From Chondrosia reniformis (lineage: Eukaryota; Porifera; Demospongiae; Chondrillida; Chondrillidae), in NCBI GenBank assembly GCA_947172415.1, contig OX359199.1:7455884-7519883 (forward strand): 64,000 nucleotides of DNA, written 5' to 3'. Below the pieces are notes generated by a model. It had not been told where the DNA came from and searched no databases. It saw only the letters and a program-made list of their open reading frames with translations. A program made the translations under genes and the position numbers. Shown piece by piece: positions 20,583 to 31,660 of this stretch. Position 1 is the stretch's first letter; each line of letters begins with the position of its first letter.

Positions 20583-22682
20583 ATGCTGAAGTTGATGTGT
20601 GTTGCTTCGCGGAGATCACTTATAGGTAGGGCGAGCCCTTTGTCTACAAAAGCCGCTAAAGTTCCGATAATAGCGGAGAAATACGGCATATCAAGAGGAG
20701 ATTTTGCTGAAGTAGGTCACCACTACGTTCTCCCAAGGTTACCTCGCTATATCTAATGTGGATCCCATACGTACGCGCGTCACGATCATGTGAGATGCAT
20801 TCATTATAGGTAGATGCGTCAGACCTAGCGATGTTCAAGGACATAGTCGGGGAGAGCAACGTCATTACCAGCGAGTCTGATTTGGAGCCGTATAACGTGG
20901 AATGGCTCAACACTGGAAGAGGGCAGAGTCGAGTGGTCCTCAGACCTTGGAGCACAGAGCAACTGTCGAGCATCATGAAGCATTGCAACCGCAGAAGGTC
21001 AGTGGTCGGTAGTACTTTGATGGAATATCGGCTGATCTCTCCAGCTCTCCCGTACCAGTTTGGCTGTAGTACCTCAAGGAGGAAACACTGGTCTGGTCGG
21101 GGGCAGTGTGTCTGTGTTTGATGAAATTGTCGTCTCTCTCAATCGAATGAACCAGATAATCTCACTCAATGAGACATCTGGTATGTGCATACACAGTTAA
21201 CATTGAACATCATTTTTTGAGAAATGATCCTGTAGGCATATTGACATGTGACAGTGGCTGCGTGCTGGAGGCACTGGACAACGCTGTAGCAGAGAAAGGG
21301 CTGATGATGCCACTGGATCTGGGAGCCAAAGGCAGCTGCCATATCGGAGGCAACCTGTCCACCAATGCTGGAGGACTAAGGCTCTTGCGATACGGCTCTC
21401 TTCACGGAAGTGTAGTGGGCCTGGAGGCAGTGTTGGCTGATGGGACAGTCATGGATTGTCTTTCGGAGATGAGGAAGGACAACACAGGATACGACCTGAA
21501 ACAGCTGCTGATTGGATCTGAAGGAACCCTGGGGATCATTACCAAAGTAAATATCCTTCTGGCCCCAAGACCTCAAGCTGTCAATGTGGCCTTCTTGGGA
21601 GTCCAATCCTTTGATGAAGTAAAAGAGGTTTATAAATCTGCTCGCAAAATGTTAGGAGAAATCATTTCTGGTTTGTTTGTATTCGTTTCATTTTTTCCAA
21701 TTTCTATCTTGCTGATTTTTATTTGTCAGCTGTTGAGTTTATGGAGCATGCTTGTCTGGAACTGGTCACCAAACACCTGGGTGGTGAGCAGGCGATATCG
21801 AGACACCCATTTTATTTGTTAATTGAAACATCTGGCAGTAACCAGACACATGATGAAGAGGTATGGGCATACACATTGTCTTGCTCGTGTGTGGTGATCA
21901 AATGGCATGTTTACCTCTGTCTAGAAATTGTCTAAGTTTGTTGAGTTTGTGTTGGGGGAGGGGTTAGTCACAGACGGTACCATAGCAACTGATGGAGCCA
22001 AAATCAAGGCATTATGGAAGCTCAGAGAGAGTATCGCTGAGTCCACACGTCACGAGGGGACCTGTTATCATGTGAGAGATAAGGCTTGAGTAAAACCCTT
22101 CCATTAGTTGTAATAGTTTGTGTTTTACAATAGCAAGTCCCCTTAGTGTAATAAGATGAGTAAATCCCTTGCATTAACTGCACATGCCTCTTCGGTTGTA
22201 ACTGTCTGATGTGTGTAGTATGACTTCTCACTGCCGCTGGATAACTACTATGAACTAGTAGAAGTAATGAAGGCAAGACTGGGACAGCTACCCACCTTTG
22301 TTGTGGGTTACGGGCATATTGGAGATGGGAACCTTCATTTGAACATTACCTCCAACGGATACTCAGAGGAGATTCAAAAATTGATTGAACCATTTGCATT
22401 TGACTGGACTTGTGAGTACTCCATTGTTCTCCAAACTGACCTTTGACCTTTCTATCCTCTTCAGCCAACCACAATGGTAGCATCAGTGCTGAGCATGGTA
22501 TAGGCATGCAAAAGTCACATTACCTTAGCCATTCCAAATCCAAGGAAGCCATAGCTATGATGAAGAAAATCAAGGCATCGTTTGATCCAAAGGTTGGGCA
22601 TCTTCTTGAATTGAAAGATATTATTTATAATATCTTTTTTCTTTTACAGGGCATATTAAATCCGTACAAGTTATTTCAATAA
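20583..22682 (+). CDS. D2HGDH: Mitochondrial D-2-hydroxyglutarate dehydrogenase
   Basis: FAD- and metal-dependent oxidation of D-2-hydroxyglutarate to 2-oxoglutarate in mitochondria. It starts at ATG 20583 with a basic presequence ([20 protein letters not shown]). The FAD-binding PCMH domain follows: [20 protein letters not shown], then across a splice [17 protein letters not shown], then [19 protein letters not shown] and [13 protein letters not shown]. The C-terminal FAD-oxidase domain has [15 protein letters not shown], the metal-ligand motif [13 protein letters not shown] and [14 protein letters not shown]. It ends NPYKLFQ at TAA 22680-22682. All introns I followed are short GT-AG. The core promoter is the right end of the transposon. 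Confidence 0.95.
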
Positions 22683-22837
22683 TTGTTATAAGATTTTTTA
22701 AGTATTTTTTGTAGAAATATACGGATAATCATTTTGTTAGTTCTTAAAAGAGTTAGTATCATCAGTCCGTTTGATGTATTCATACATAATTTCCTTTCAC
22801 AATAATAGCATGTTCTTTATTAAGTAAGGGTGATGTG

Positions 22838-23303
22838 TTAAAAGAATTTTGTTACTAAATAAATAACAAAAAAGACAAACAAAATAAATATTAACATGTA
22901 ACACATCCATTTGTTGTGACCAGCTCTACCAAGGTCTTTGACTCTTCGCAGGCTCGCCCCAAGTAGGCCTCCAGCTGAATCCACATTATCATCCAGTCCA
23001 TTCAACAAGGAATGGTGTGAACGAACCTCATCACCTATCTCTATACTCAACTATATAAGGAGAGCAAAGGTGAGGAAGGTGGGAGTGAAGAGAGGTAAGG
23101 TTGGTAGGTCACAGATGTGAGGAGAGGTGCTCACTGATTTAAGTGCTCCTACTTTGTCCTTCAAATCTTCCACTAGTTCAGTGTTTTCGGATTCCAGTGA
23201 TTCGTGAAATCCTTTAGAAAGGAAAATTTAGAGTATCTTAACTACATGCTGGTATCATCTCACAGGTCTACTCACCGCCGTAATAAGTCTTTCTCTGCGT
23301 CAT
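22838..23303 (-). CDS. BET1: BET1 Golgi Qc-SNARE
   Basis: Three exons. ATG 23303 gives MTQRKTYYGG, exon 2 gives FHESLESENTELVEDLKDKV and exon 3 gives SIEIGDEVRSHHSLLNGLDD, with the zero-layer Gln replaced as in BET1 spacing, then a C-terminal anchor (CYMLIFILFVFFVIYLVTKFF, about 20 hydrophobic residues). It acts in ER-to-Golgi vesicle fusion. Total size (about 113 residues) is normal for BET1. It is head-to-head with the FKBPL-like gene, with only 45 bp between start codons. Confidence 0.9.
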
Positions 23304-23348
23304 TCTCTTAGGGGGAAGTCCCTTGTCATTACGCAATTATCTGTAAAA

Positions 23349-24188
23349 ATGGCAGTGTCTTGCAAACCACAAAACTGCAGAAAGGTCGTTCTAAAATGTG
23401 GTGAAGGGAGTTACTGTCCCAACGACAGATCTACAGTTTGCGCAAACATAACAGGAAGTTATCAAATGAAGGGACACAACGAAGCGATTGACTTTCTAAA
23501 TGAAACGAACAAGATGTACTCTGTAGGAGAATCCACAGATTTGATTGGCCAAATTGTTGAGCGCAATCTTTTAGGCATGAAAGAAAAAGAAGTTTGCAAA
23601 ATACATTTAGACACTGAGAATCTTCCTCACTTTGTTGAGCTGTACAAGTTACCCTTGGATGTAGAAAGTGTAGAATTGGTCATTGAGTTGAAGTCCTTTG
23701 AGCGAGCCAAGGATTTCTGGCACTTGGCAGTCTCTGAAAGACAGACTATAGCAGCTGGGTATAGAGAGTTAGGAAATGGACTGTTCTCTCATCAGCTGTA
23801 CAGCCAGGCTGCACTACACTATGCAAGTGCCATCAAATATCTCATTCCAATCAGCCAATCAGATTTGAATGTAGATATTTTAAAGTTAAAAAATATTTGT
23901 TATTTAAACTTGTCAGTGTGTCAGCTTCACACAAGAGACTATCAACATGTTGTTGTCAATTGTGACAGAGTACTAGCAACCGAGGACAACAATATTAAGG
24001 CTCTCTTTCGGAAGGGAAAGGCCTTGCTGGAGCTGAACGACTTTGAAGCAGCTAAGCTACACTTATTGAGAACACGTTCTCTAGACCCTACTCTTAAAGC
24101 AGTTTCAGATCTACTGAAGGAAGTTGAAATTAGAAACAAGAAATACAATGTCAAACTATCTAAAGCATTGAAAAGTGGATTCTCGTAG
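23349..24188 (+). CDS. FKBPL-like: FKBPL-like TPR co-chaperone
   Basis: Intronless 279-residue protein. The N-terminal third is a degenerate FKBP fold (KVVLKCGEGSYCPNDRSTV, IVERNLLGMKEKEVCKIHL) lacking the aromatic catalytic residues of active peptidyl-prolyl isomerases. The C-terminal half is a three-TPR domain (AAGYRELGNGLFSHQLYSQA, NICYLNLSVCQLHTRDYQHV, IKALFRKGKALLELNDFEAA), the module that docks HSP90. An FKBPL or FKBP6-type HSP90 partner is likely. A poly(A) signal AATAAA at 24394-24399 sits 16 bp from the stop codon of the opposing gene, so the two 3' UTRs overlap. Confidence 0.8.
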   Translation: MAVSCKPQNCRKVVLKCGEGSYCPNDRSTVCANITGSYQMKGHNEAIDFLNETNKMYSVGESTDLIGQIVERNLLGMKEKEVCKIHLDTENLPHFVELYKLPLDVESVELVIELKSFERAKDFWHLAVSERQTIAAGYRELGNGLFSHQLYSQAALHYASAIKYLIPISQSDLNVDILKLKNICYLNLSVCQLHTRDYQHVVVNCDRVLATEDNNIKALFRKGKALLELNDFEAAKLHLLRTRSLDPTLKAVSDLLKEVEIRNKKYNVKLSKALKSGFS

Positions 24189-24414
24189 TGAGTCATGTGA
24201 CAGTCACATGCACCTAATTTGATTAACAGCTCAGCAAAATAATAATCAGCAAATACAACCAATAAAAAAACATGTATATAAACACAGTAGTACGTACTAC
24301 GTAACTGGACTGTGTGTATGTATATATGTGATTGTGTAGTATCTTAACGATCATGCTAATGTGTATGTAACGAGCGCTTGACTGTATATGGTGAATAAAG
24401 TGAGCTAATCTTCC

Positions 24415-25858
24415 ATCCACTGGATCTCAATGCCATGTTTCGTATTTATTTTTTTCAATGTTCTATTAATCAAATTTTGCCTTGTTTTAGTTAGACTCTC
24501 GTAATACATTGGATTCAGTACTAGATGGCTGAAATCTTTGAACGGTAATTGCCCATGAATTTGCACCTAACAGAATTGCAATAATTACAGGTTCAAGTCT
24601 TAATGTACTCCTGTGTGCATACGTACCTCTTTATAAAGGCCATTAGTGCAAGTCATAGAACTGCCATTCTCCTTATCTCCAAGGGCAACCTGCATAACCT
24701 GTAAAATAAACATATTGTGTATTGCATCCATTTACCTCTGATCTGATGTGACTTACTTCATCTAGTTCCTCCTGTGAAAAGTTAAACATTAATGGAATCA
24801 TGTGTTCCCACTTGCAAGAGACAACTGTAGGTTGGTCCCATGAGGTGTCTCGATCTGAAAAGGTGCAGCGCATTCTTAACTCGGGAGTGTTTTTCAACTA
24901 CATTTATATACGAGGACATGTAGTGCAAAAGATGATTAAATGCAATGAACTGGTTTAATTGTCCTTACCACGAGATAAGAGTCTCCGTAGCTGTTACAGC
25001 ATAGTTGTATGCCTTTTTTATCATTCACTGCACATGTGAAGGCAAGCCAATAGAAGTAGTTACCATACAATACTTGCATCAGCCTACCTGTATTGAGGAC
25101 TCCATACTTTGGTCTGTCATCACCTTCAGCATCTTTGTAAGCATCGTCAAATGCATTTTTCTATTAGAACAGCTTCAGATACATTTCCCCATAACAAGGT
25201 CATGTGACATAACAACATACCTCCCAGATCTTTCTATCATGTTTTTTAGTGCTGCCACCACTAGTATCAGTCTCAAATAGATTTCGATAATGAGTATCCG
25301 ATGCTATTTTTGATAGCATTTTATTCTCTGGTTTGAGGTGGATAATGATTGGTGCTTCATAGGCCAGGTATTCTGCTGTCCTATAGTGGGAGTGGAAGTA
25401 TTAATAGTAATAGAGACTTGTTTTTATGATTACCTTCTTATATCCTTTAAAATGTAGCGCTGAAGTGGATGGATGACATCTTGGCAGGAGATGATGCAGC
25501 TAATTGCTTTGTAACTTTCAGCTCTTCCTCTTGCGATAGCAACATTAATGGCCTTTTGTTGGCATGGCAGTAGCAGTTTCAGGGGATCCCTCTTAATGAC
25601 ACCTTGCTTTATCAGGTACCTTAGAACACTTTGGAGGAGATCAAGGTTAATGAAATGGGTAGTCCCGTCTTCAGAGCGAAATCTGAATATTCTCTTTGAC
25701 GGAGTGGCCACTACTTCATGGCATCTATTAGTGATTGTCTTCTTGGATTTCTTATTTTTTCTCCTCTTCTGTCTACTCACTTTTGGAAGTCTACTCTTAT
25801 CTCCTTCAATAGATCTTTCAACTTTCTGAAAATCCGTGTCCTTAGGAATTTGAGACAT
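24415..25858 (-). CDS. DUF3626-like protein
   Basis: Multi-exon gene from ATG 25858 (MSQIPKDTDFQ) to TAG 24415-24417. The N-terminal 60 residues are basic (SRQKRRKNKKSKK). The body matches the pattern I recall for DUF3626: SDTHYRNLFETDTSGGS, a YGVLNT block, CNSYGDSYLV, LRMRCTFSDRDTSWDQP and the end block VQIHGQLPFKDFSHLVLNP with IEIQWMED. Catalytic activity of the family is not known to me. An in-frame extension (ISVLKELKKVFVRISE) upstream of the chosen ATG follows a possible acceptor near 25915, so an additional 5' exon may exist. DUF3626 is mainly a bacterial family, which makes a spliced animal copy noteworthy. Confidence 0.68.
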
Positions 25859-26335
25859 CTCCGAAATTCGTACAAAAACCTTTTTTAACTCCTTCAGAAC
25901 AGATATATTCTAGGAATTATGCTGTCAGAGCAATTTCTGAGTGTATATATTCAATGAATATCATTAACATTAGTTCTGTAATATACCGATTATAGAACTT
26001 TAGGACTGTCCCTTGGAAACTACCCATTAATTAGTTAATTTGTAAACAATCAGTGAAGACTGTATAAGAATCACAATAAAATAGGTATATGTGACCTATG
26101 AATATCATTAGTTTTCTGAAGAACTTGCAGTTCTAGTTACTATTGAATTTCTAGGAATTTCCCTTGGAAACTACCGTTTTATATAAACAAGCAACAATCT
26201 GGAGGGAGCGCAATGTTCACATGTCAAAAATGTTTCCGTGTCTAAAGGAATGTATAGCATGCGTAGACTTAATTATGTAATCACTGTTCAGACAATCTGA
26301 TGAATAATGAACTAAAAATGTACAATAGATATAAG
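25859..26335. other. Spacer between DUF3626-like gene and F-box gene
   Basis: About 480 bp, AT-rich, upstream of the DUF3626-like start and downstream of the F-box stop. It contains two copies of CCCTTGGAAACTACC (about 26011 and 26162), each followed by TTA/TTT-rich sequence. No convincing coding exon was seen. Confidence 0.5.
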
Positions 26336-27784
26336 TTAAAATTTTACACTAAAAAGAAACGTTTCTTGTGGACTATTTCCGGTCAATAAGTTGCTGAGCA
26401 TGTCAAGGTTGTTTACCAACAACAATGTTTGTCTTGTATCCGTAACTCTGAACAATATAGTACCACTGAGTGAAATGATAAATAATGATGAAGTGAAGTT
26501 GTCATGGTAACCTAGAGCAGCAAACAAAGATCCGATGGCAATGGATCTCAAACGAGAATCCTCCACAGCAGAACAACAATCTGAAATGTCTACCTTGTGA
26601 AGGAGAGAGAGTGTATTCCTTTTAAGGACAAAGAGACTGCTTCCAGACAAGAATGCCAACAGCTGCTCGTCTTGAGATAACACACAGTTCATCCACCTCC
26701 CACACATAACACTAGCTGTATGTGTGAAGCTACACTGGACTGGGATGGGTGTGTCAAGTGGCACTGCCCCGCCCAACTTGTACTGGAGGATACATCCATG
26801 GTAGCTCTGAAGCACCAACTGGTGTGTTGCACAACAGTCAGAGGTGACCACCCTGGAGTGATGGACGGTGAAGGAGGAATGTTGGGACAAGTCCAATTTG
26901 AAACTCATTTCAGTTTCAGGTTTACCCATCATGAAAATGGCCGCCGTGAGGTCTGTAGTGTCTTTACTGTGGAATGTGGCCACAACACAGTGGCACCCGT
27001 GACAGAGGCACACTAAAGTGTCCCACCTCATGGGACTAATGGATTGAGCATGGCATTGCGCAATGACACCACCCCTGCCAGTATCCCTCCATATCAACCC
27101 ACTCCTGTTGGCTCCAGTCAGTAAGATGACTTTGCTGTCATGGTCAATGTAATACTGGACAATACTCTCTGACTTGTCCATCCACACACTACAAAGCTGA
27201 TGACTTGGCTCCGCCCCCACAGTGTACATGACACTCCACTGGTACTGCATCGGAGAGCGTAGGGACCCCCTCACCCACACCATCTGGCCACTCCCCCCAG
27301 TGATCAGGTGCCCCCTGACTCCTGCCCCGATGTAATGGTTGGTCCAGGTAGGAAGGGAAACGACGAGCGCTCTTCTGCTGTCTCTCATTCGACCTATGTG
27401 ACTCATCAGCTGAAGGAAGACGCGATAGGCGGGCTGGACTGATGACGCCATCAGCGATGGGTTCGCGATAAAAATGGGATGAATGCGTCTGCTCCACGCT
27501 ATGTCGAGGCCAGTAATTGTACTGTACCAGTCTTTACAAACGCGTGTGGCACGTAAAAGAGAGCCAGTGTCTAGTAGGCAAATTACATGCCTCACAAGTT
27601 CCTCTGGCAGAGACGACACAAAGTCGACATGACTCATAAAGCAAAATGGAGCTTGCAAAATCTGTCTCCTCTGAGGGACGCTGCACGAGGATAAGACCAC
27701 TTTCACGACCTCCTCTTTCTCCTCCAAGGAAAGCTGAGGGAGGACGCCTGTTGAGAAGTCCTGCAGCCATCCTCTAAACGACAT
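26336..27784 (-). CDS. F-box protein with WD/propeller-like C-terminus
   Basis: Intronless, 482 residues from ATG 27784. An N-terminal F-box follows a leader (FVSSLPEELVRHVICLLDTG, SLLRATRVCKDWYSTITG, AWSRR), which binds SKP1 in SCF ubiquitin ligases. The remaining ~370 residues show weak repeating units with LITGGSGQMVWVRG, LTGANRSGLIWRD, VATFHSKDTTDL and LAFLSGSSLFVL, suggesting a degenerate beta-propeller for substrate binding. I cannot assign it to a named FBXW subfamily. Its start codon is 40 bp from that of ACADSB on the other strand. Confidence 0.8.
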   Translation of the reverse strand: MSFRGWLQDFSTGVLPQLSLEEKEEVVKVVLSSCSVPQRRQILQAPFCFMSHVDFVSSLPEELVRHVICLLDTGSLLRATRVCKDWYSTITGLDIAWSRRIHPIFIANPSLMASSVQPAYRVFLQLMSHIGRMRDSRRALVVSLPTWTNHYIGAGVRGHLITGGSGQMVWVRGSLRSPMQYQWSVMYTVGAEPSHQLCSVWMDKSESIVQYYIDHDSKVILLTGANRSGLIWRDTGRGGVIAQCHAQSISPMRWDTLVCLCHGCHCVVATFHSKDTTDLTAAIFMMGKPETEMSFKLDLSQHSSFTVHHSRVVTSDCCATHQLVLQSYHGCILQYKLGGAVPLDTPIPVQCSFTHTASVMCGRWMNCVLSQDEQLLAFLSGSSLFVLKRNTLSLLHKVDISDCCSAVEDSRLRSIAIGSLFAALGYHDNFTSSLFIISLSGTILFRVTDTRQTLLLVNNLDMLSNLLTGNSPQETFLFSVKF

Positions 27785-27824
27785 AACAACGATTTCGGTA
27801 AAAGCGAGACGGATGTGAAGAAAA

Positions 27825-29685
27825 ATGGTAGGTTAGCTATTGCTGGCCACAGCTCATTTGATCAATCGCACTTGTTCTCGCAGGCACTTCTTTTGAGAAG
27901 ATTTGTTCAATCCGCTCAGAGAAATCAGATCTTTTTCAAGCGCAATGTCACGTGGAAGAGGTGCTTCTCTTCCGCCAAAATGCCACCGCTGACACAACTG
28001 AGTCAGGACGAGCTGATGATGCGAGAGACCGGTAAACCGTTCGACTGGTCCGGTCCGGTCCGACTTACTCAATGTTCTCCACCTACTACCTGCATATGTC
28101 CATCTCTGACATGCACAATTAGACTAGACCGGTACAGTCAGTAGGCTGAAGGTTATGTAGAGTGCTTGTTACTTTGCAGTGGTCCGTTTTGCCAAAGAGA
28201 AAGTTGCTCCTTTGGTCAAGAAAATGGATGAACAGTCGATGATGGACAAGTCAATCATAAATGGACTCTTTGAGAATGGGGTACAGTCAAAGTGCTGTTT
28301 CTATGGCAACTGTATAACTACACTTTTGCTGGATAGTTGATGGGCATTGAGGTTGGACAAGAGTATGGCGGAGCTGGGGCAAACTTCTTTTGCTCAATTC
28401 TTGCAATTGAAGAGCTTGCCAAGGTGGACCCTTCCGTGAGTGTCTTCTGTGATGTCCAGAACACACTAATATTTGACTACTTCAGGAGGTATGCCAGCCC
28501 AGAGTTGAAAGAAAAGTATTTAAACAAAATGGCCACTGACTCGGTGAGTGTCCAAATGAGGAGCTAATAGGAGTATAGCACCAGTTGGTTGCATTGTGCC
28601 TCTTGTGCAGGTCGGCTGCTTCTGTCTCTCTGAGCCTAGTTGTGGAAGCGACGCCTTTGCTCTGAAGGCCAGTGCCAAAGCAGACGGCGACCATTTTGTT
28701 TTGAATGGTGAAAAGAGCTGGATTACCAATGCAGAACACGCTGACATTTTCCTAGTCATGGCCAATGTTGACTTTACCAAGGCTTACAAAGGGATCACGT
28801 GCTTTGTTGTAGATAAGAACACTCCGGGCCTCTCTGTTGGTAAGCAGGAGGACAAGCTGGGCATTAGAGCTTCCTCGACGTGCCCTGTCATACTGGAGGA
28901 CTGCAAGGTGCGTTGGACCCCACTGCAGCTCCCTCCCCTTTGCCAGTCACACTCTGTTATCCCCCACAGGTTCACAAGTCTCAGATTTTGGGGGAGGTGG
29001 GACAGGGATACAAGTATGCCATTGAAGTGCTGAACACTGGCAGAATAGGAATTGGCGCTCAGATGCTGGGGCTGGCACAAGGAGTGTTGGACCACACTGT
29101 CCCGTACCTCAAGGAGCGCAAAGCCTTCGGAACAGCTATTGCTGATTTTCAAGTTAGTGCCTGCATTGACACTAGGTTACCATCATGTGTGTTGCTAGGA
29201 TACCATTACTGTGTATGTTGTTGCTAGGATACCATTACTGTGTATGTTGTTGCTAGGATACCATTACTGTGTATGTTGTTGCTAGGATACCATTACTGTG
29301 TATGTTGTTGCTAGGCAATACGTCACACTGTTGCAACCATAGCAACCCAGATAGAAGCAGCACGTTTGTTGGTGTACAATGCAGCCAGAATGAAGGACAA
29401 TGGAGAGCCACATGTCCAAGAAGGAGCCATGGCAAAGTGGTTTGCTGGGGAGGTGAGCCCTAAACTGAAACACACAATGTGTCCTTCTTGTTAAACATGT
29501 CTTGTTGTGGTTAGGTGGCTAGCTTCTCATCGTCCAAGTGTGTAGAGTTGCTGGGCGGAGTGGGGTTCACCAAGGACTTCCCAGTAGAGAAGTACTACAG
29601 GGACTGCAAGATTGGAGCTATCTATGAAGGAACCTCAAACATTCAACTGAACACCATCTCAGACATTGTCTACAGCAATTACTGA
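27825..29685 (+). CDS. ACADSB: Short/branched-chain acyl-CoA dehydrogenase
   Basis: Mitochondrial flavoenzyme oxidising 2-methylbutyryl-CoA (isoleucine catabolism). The best model has a first coding exon of ATG only (27825-27827), then GTAGGT and an intron to TCTCGCAG. Exon 2 encodes [20 protein letters not shown], a mitochondrial presequence. The acyl-CoA dehydrogenase body follows: [103 protein letters not shown] and [19 protein letters not shown]. The catalytic glutamate lies in IYEGTSNIQ. Stop TGA 29683-29685. One intron carries four 29-bp repeats. Confidence 0.94.
29195..29320. repeat. 29-bp tandem repeat in ACADSB intron
   Basis: Four copies of a 29-bp unit containing GTTGCTAGGATACCATTACT. 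The GTTGCTAGG half resembles an RFX X-box half-site. Confidence 0.88.
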
Positions 29686-29780
29686 TTAACAAGCTCATAA
29701 ACACAGAACTATATCCCTCATACAAGTGAAAATTATTATATATAGATAACATGAATGAAAATTTTACTATAGAAAATGTT

Positions 29781-30999
29781 TTATAATTTCTGTTTTGCCT
29801 TTTCTTCAATATGTGTACTTGGTAAGAAAGCATTGTATTTCAAAACACAACCATCCGTTACCAGCTGTGATAAGATCGTGACTATATTTCTGGCATCGTC
29901 CAAGCCAGAGTGAGGTCGACCTTTGAACTTTAGCCCGAGGTGCTCTAGCATACCATCCAAATTGCATTTCTTAACTTTATAGAAATTGGAGAAGAGTGTT
30001 CTAATATTGATCCATTTCTTAGCATAGCTAGGGAACTCCATCTTGCACAGAACACACTGTGGATACAGGCAGAAGGCGAGGTCCCACATTCTACACACAC
30101 AAGGTTGAATACATGTAACAATTGTCCTACACAGCTCTACAGGTTGACCTAGTGTGTGAATGAGTGAGTTGCCATGGCAACCTACCCATCACACACAATT
30201 GCAAAGTTATGCTTGCTCATCAAGTTGTGTTTCTGAAGCCATCCTTCAAATCGCATAAAGACTTGTTCAAATGTTTCTGCTTTGTCGACCTCTGCCTGGA
30301 GAGGTGGAGGGATGGAGAAGTGGAGGGACGGAGAGGTGGAGGGACGGAGAGGTGGAGGGACGGAGAGGTGGAGGGATGGAGAGGCGGAGAGGTGGAGGGA
30401 TGGAGAGGTGGAGGGATGGACCAGGCTAACCTGAGATATTCCAGTTAGTGACATGCAAAACTCTGACAATTTGGGTTGACTTGTCGGTCGACATAGTGAA
30501 TGGAATTCATCATCCTGAACACATACACACATAATATGATGCAGAATCTATATGTATGAAGTAACAGTACAAGACAGGCCCTTACAACTCTCAAAGTGGA
30601 CACATTGTAGAGAAGCGCGGGGAACTCTATCACCTCGTGAATGTAGTCCCTCGGATTTGGATCCAGGCAGGTCGCCTCCAGGTCTATTACTACGAGGTAG
30701 TCCAGCCCGAACGGGTTGCACTCCCAGCCAACATTACTGGGGATATCTTTAGGATCCAACTCAGACAAAATGGCTTTCCTTTTGTGTACTTTTAGTCTCT
30801 TTTTCAGTACCTTTTCGTCGCCACTGATGAAAGGAATGTATTAATGTTAGCTACCAAACTGATATTCCTTTATCGCCCACCTTTCCGTGAGATGTAACGC
30901 TTTTATATTCTGCACAACCTCCTGCAAGGCCATCTGGTCAATATTACCATTAGATCGACTCAGCTTTTGAAAGATCACTTTATCACCTCCGGAGGCCAT
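29781..30999 (-). CDS. ERI1: ERI1-type 3'-5' exoribonuclease
   Basis: DEDDh exonuclease that trims histone mRNA stem-loops and 5.8S rRNA and degrades small RNAs. Starts at ATG 30999 (MASGGDKVIFQK). A SAP-type N-terminal module (DQMALQEVVQNIKALHLTER, LKKRLKVHKRK) precedes Exo I (YLVVIDLEATC with D and E ligands, HEVIEFPALLYN), Exo II (SLTGISQAEVDKAETF, FAIVCDG, WDLAF) and Exo III (GRPHSGLDDARNIV with catalytic H and D). KKWINIRTLFSNFYKV is also diagnostic. Stop TAA 29781-29783 (AKQKL). An intron has a 16-bp purine-rich minisatellite. Confidence 0.94.
30297..30425. repeat. 16-bp purine-rich minisatellite in ERI1 intron
   Basis: About seven units of GGTGGAGGGACGGAGA with a few substitutions and 8-bp half units, strictly purine-rich on the plus strand. 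Confidence 0.85.
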
Positions 31000-31660
31000 T
31001 GTGCATGGAAGTAGGGAATACCCCAAAAATTTTAATTGGCCTTCGTGATATGGCTTTAACGAATGCGCTATTCGTGCCCACCGCACTTCTACTTCACAAG
31101 TACAGCTGTAGTTTTCACATAACTCTACATTACTATATCATTGCATTGCTTATTATATCCTTTATATAGCAGCTGTTTATATCCTCTATATATACAGTTG
31201 GTTGCATAACATTGAAATATCTCTACAGTAGAGTATAATCATTGTTTTAAAGGAAATGGCATTACACAAAAGTAACAGGGCTGTAATAAAGATATGGGTG
31301 AGGTGTTGGTTGAAGAAATGAAAATGATAATATAAGAATTAGAGATACAAAGTCAGTTCTGAGGAAGAAATATTTGATGAATACAAAGATGTGAAGATGA
31401 CAAAATTATATGAGAATTAACATTGGGCAATGAATAATGCAAAAGTTGGTGGCTGTCCAAACAAATGATAAAATAGACATCAAATGAGAGGCAAACAGGA
31501 GCTACTAAGAGTTTAGTATATCTTTTTGATACAAGTAGAAAATGGAGTTAGAAAAGTTAACCAATTAAACTGAGGATTGAATAAATAATACCTAGACATT
31601 AAGTATTCCATTATCCAGTATACCAGTGATCCAGTTCGGGCAAGTGGTCGAGCACGTGAT
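31000..31660. other. Intergenic spacer between ERI1 and CPEB
   Basis: AT-rich, mostly the CPEB 3' flank plus the ERI1 promoter. No open frame with recognisable content. AATAAA-like runs occur near 31580 and 31280. Confidence 0.6.
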
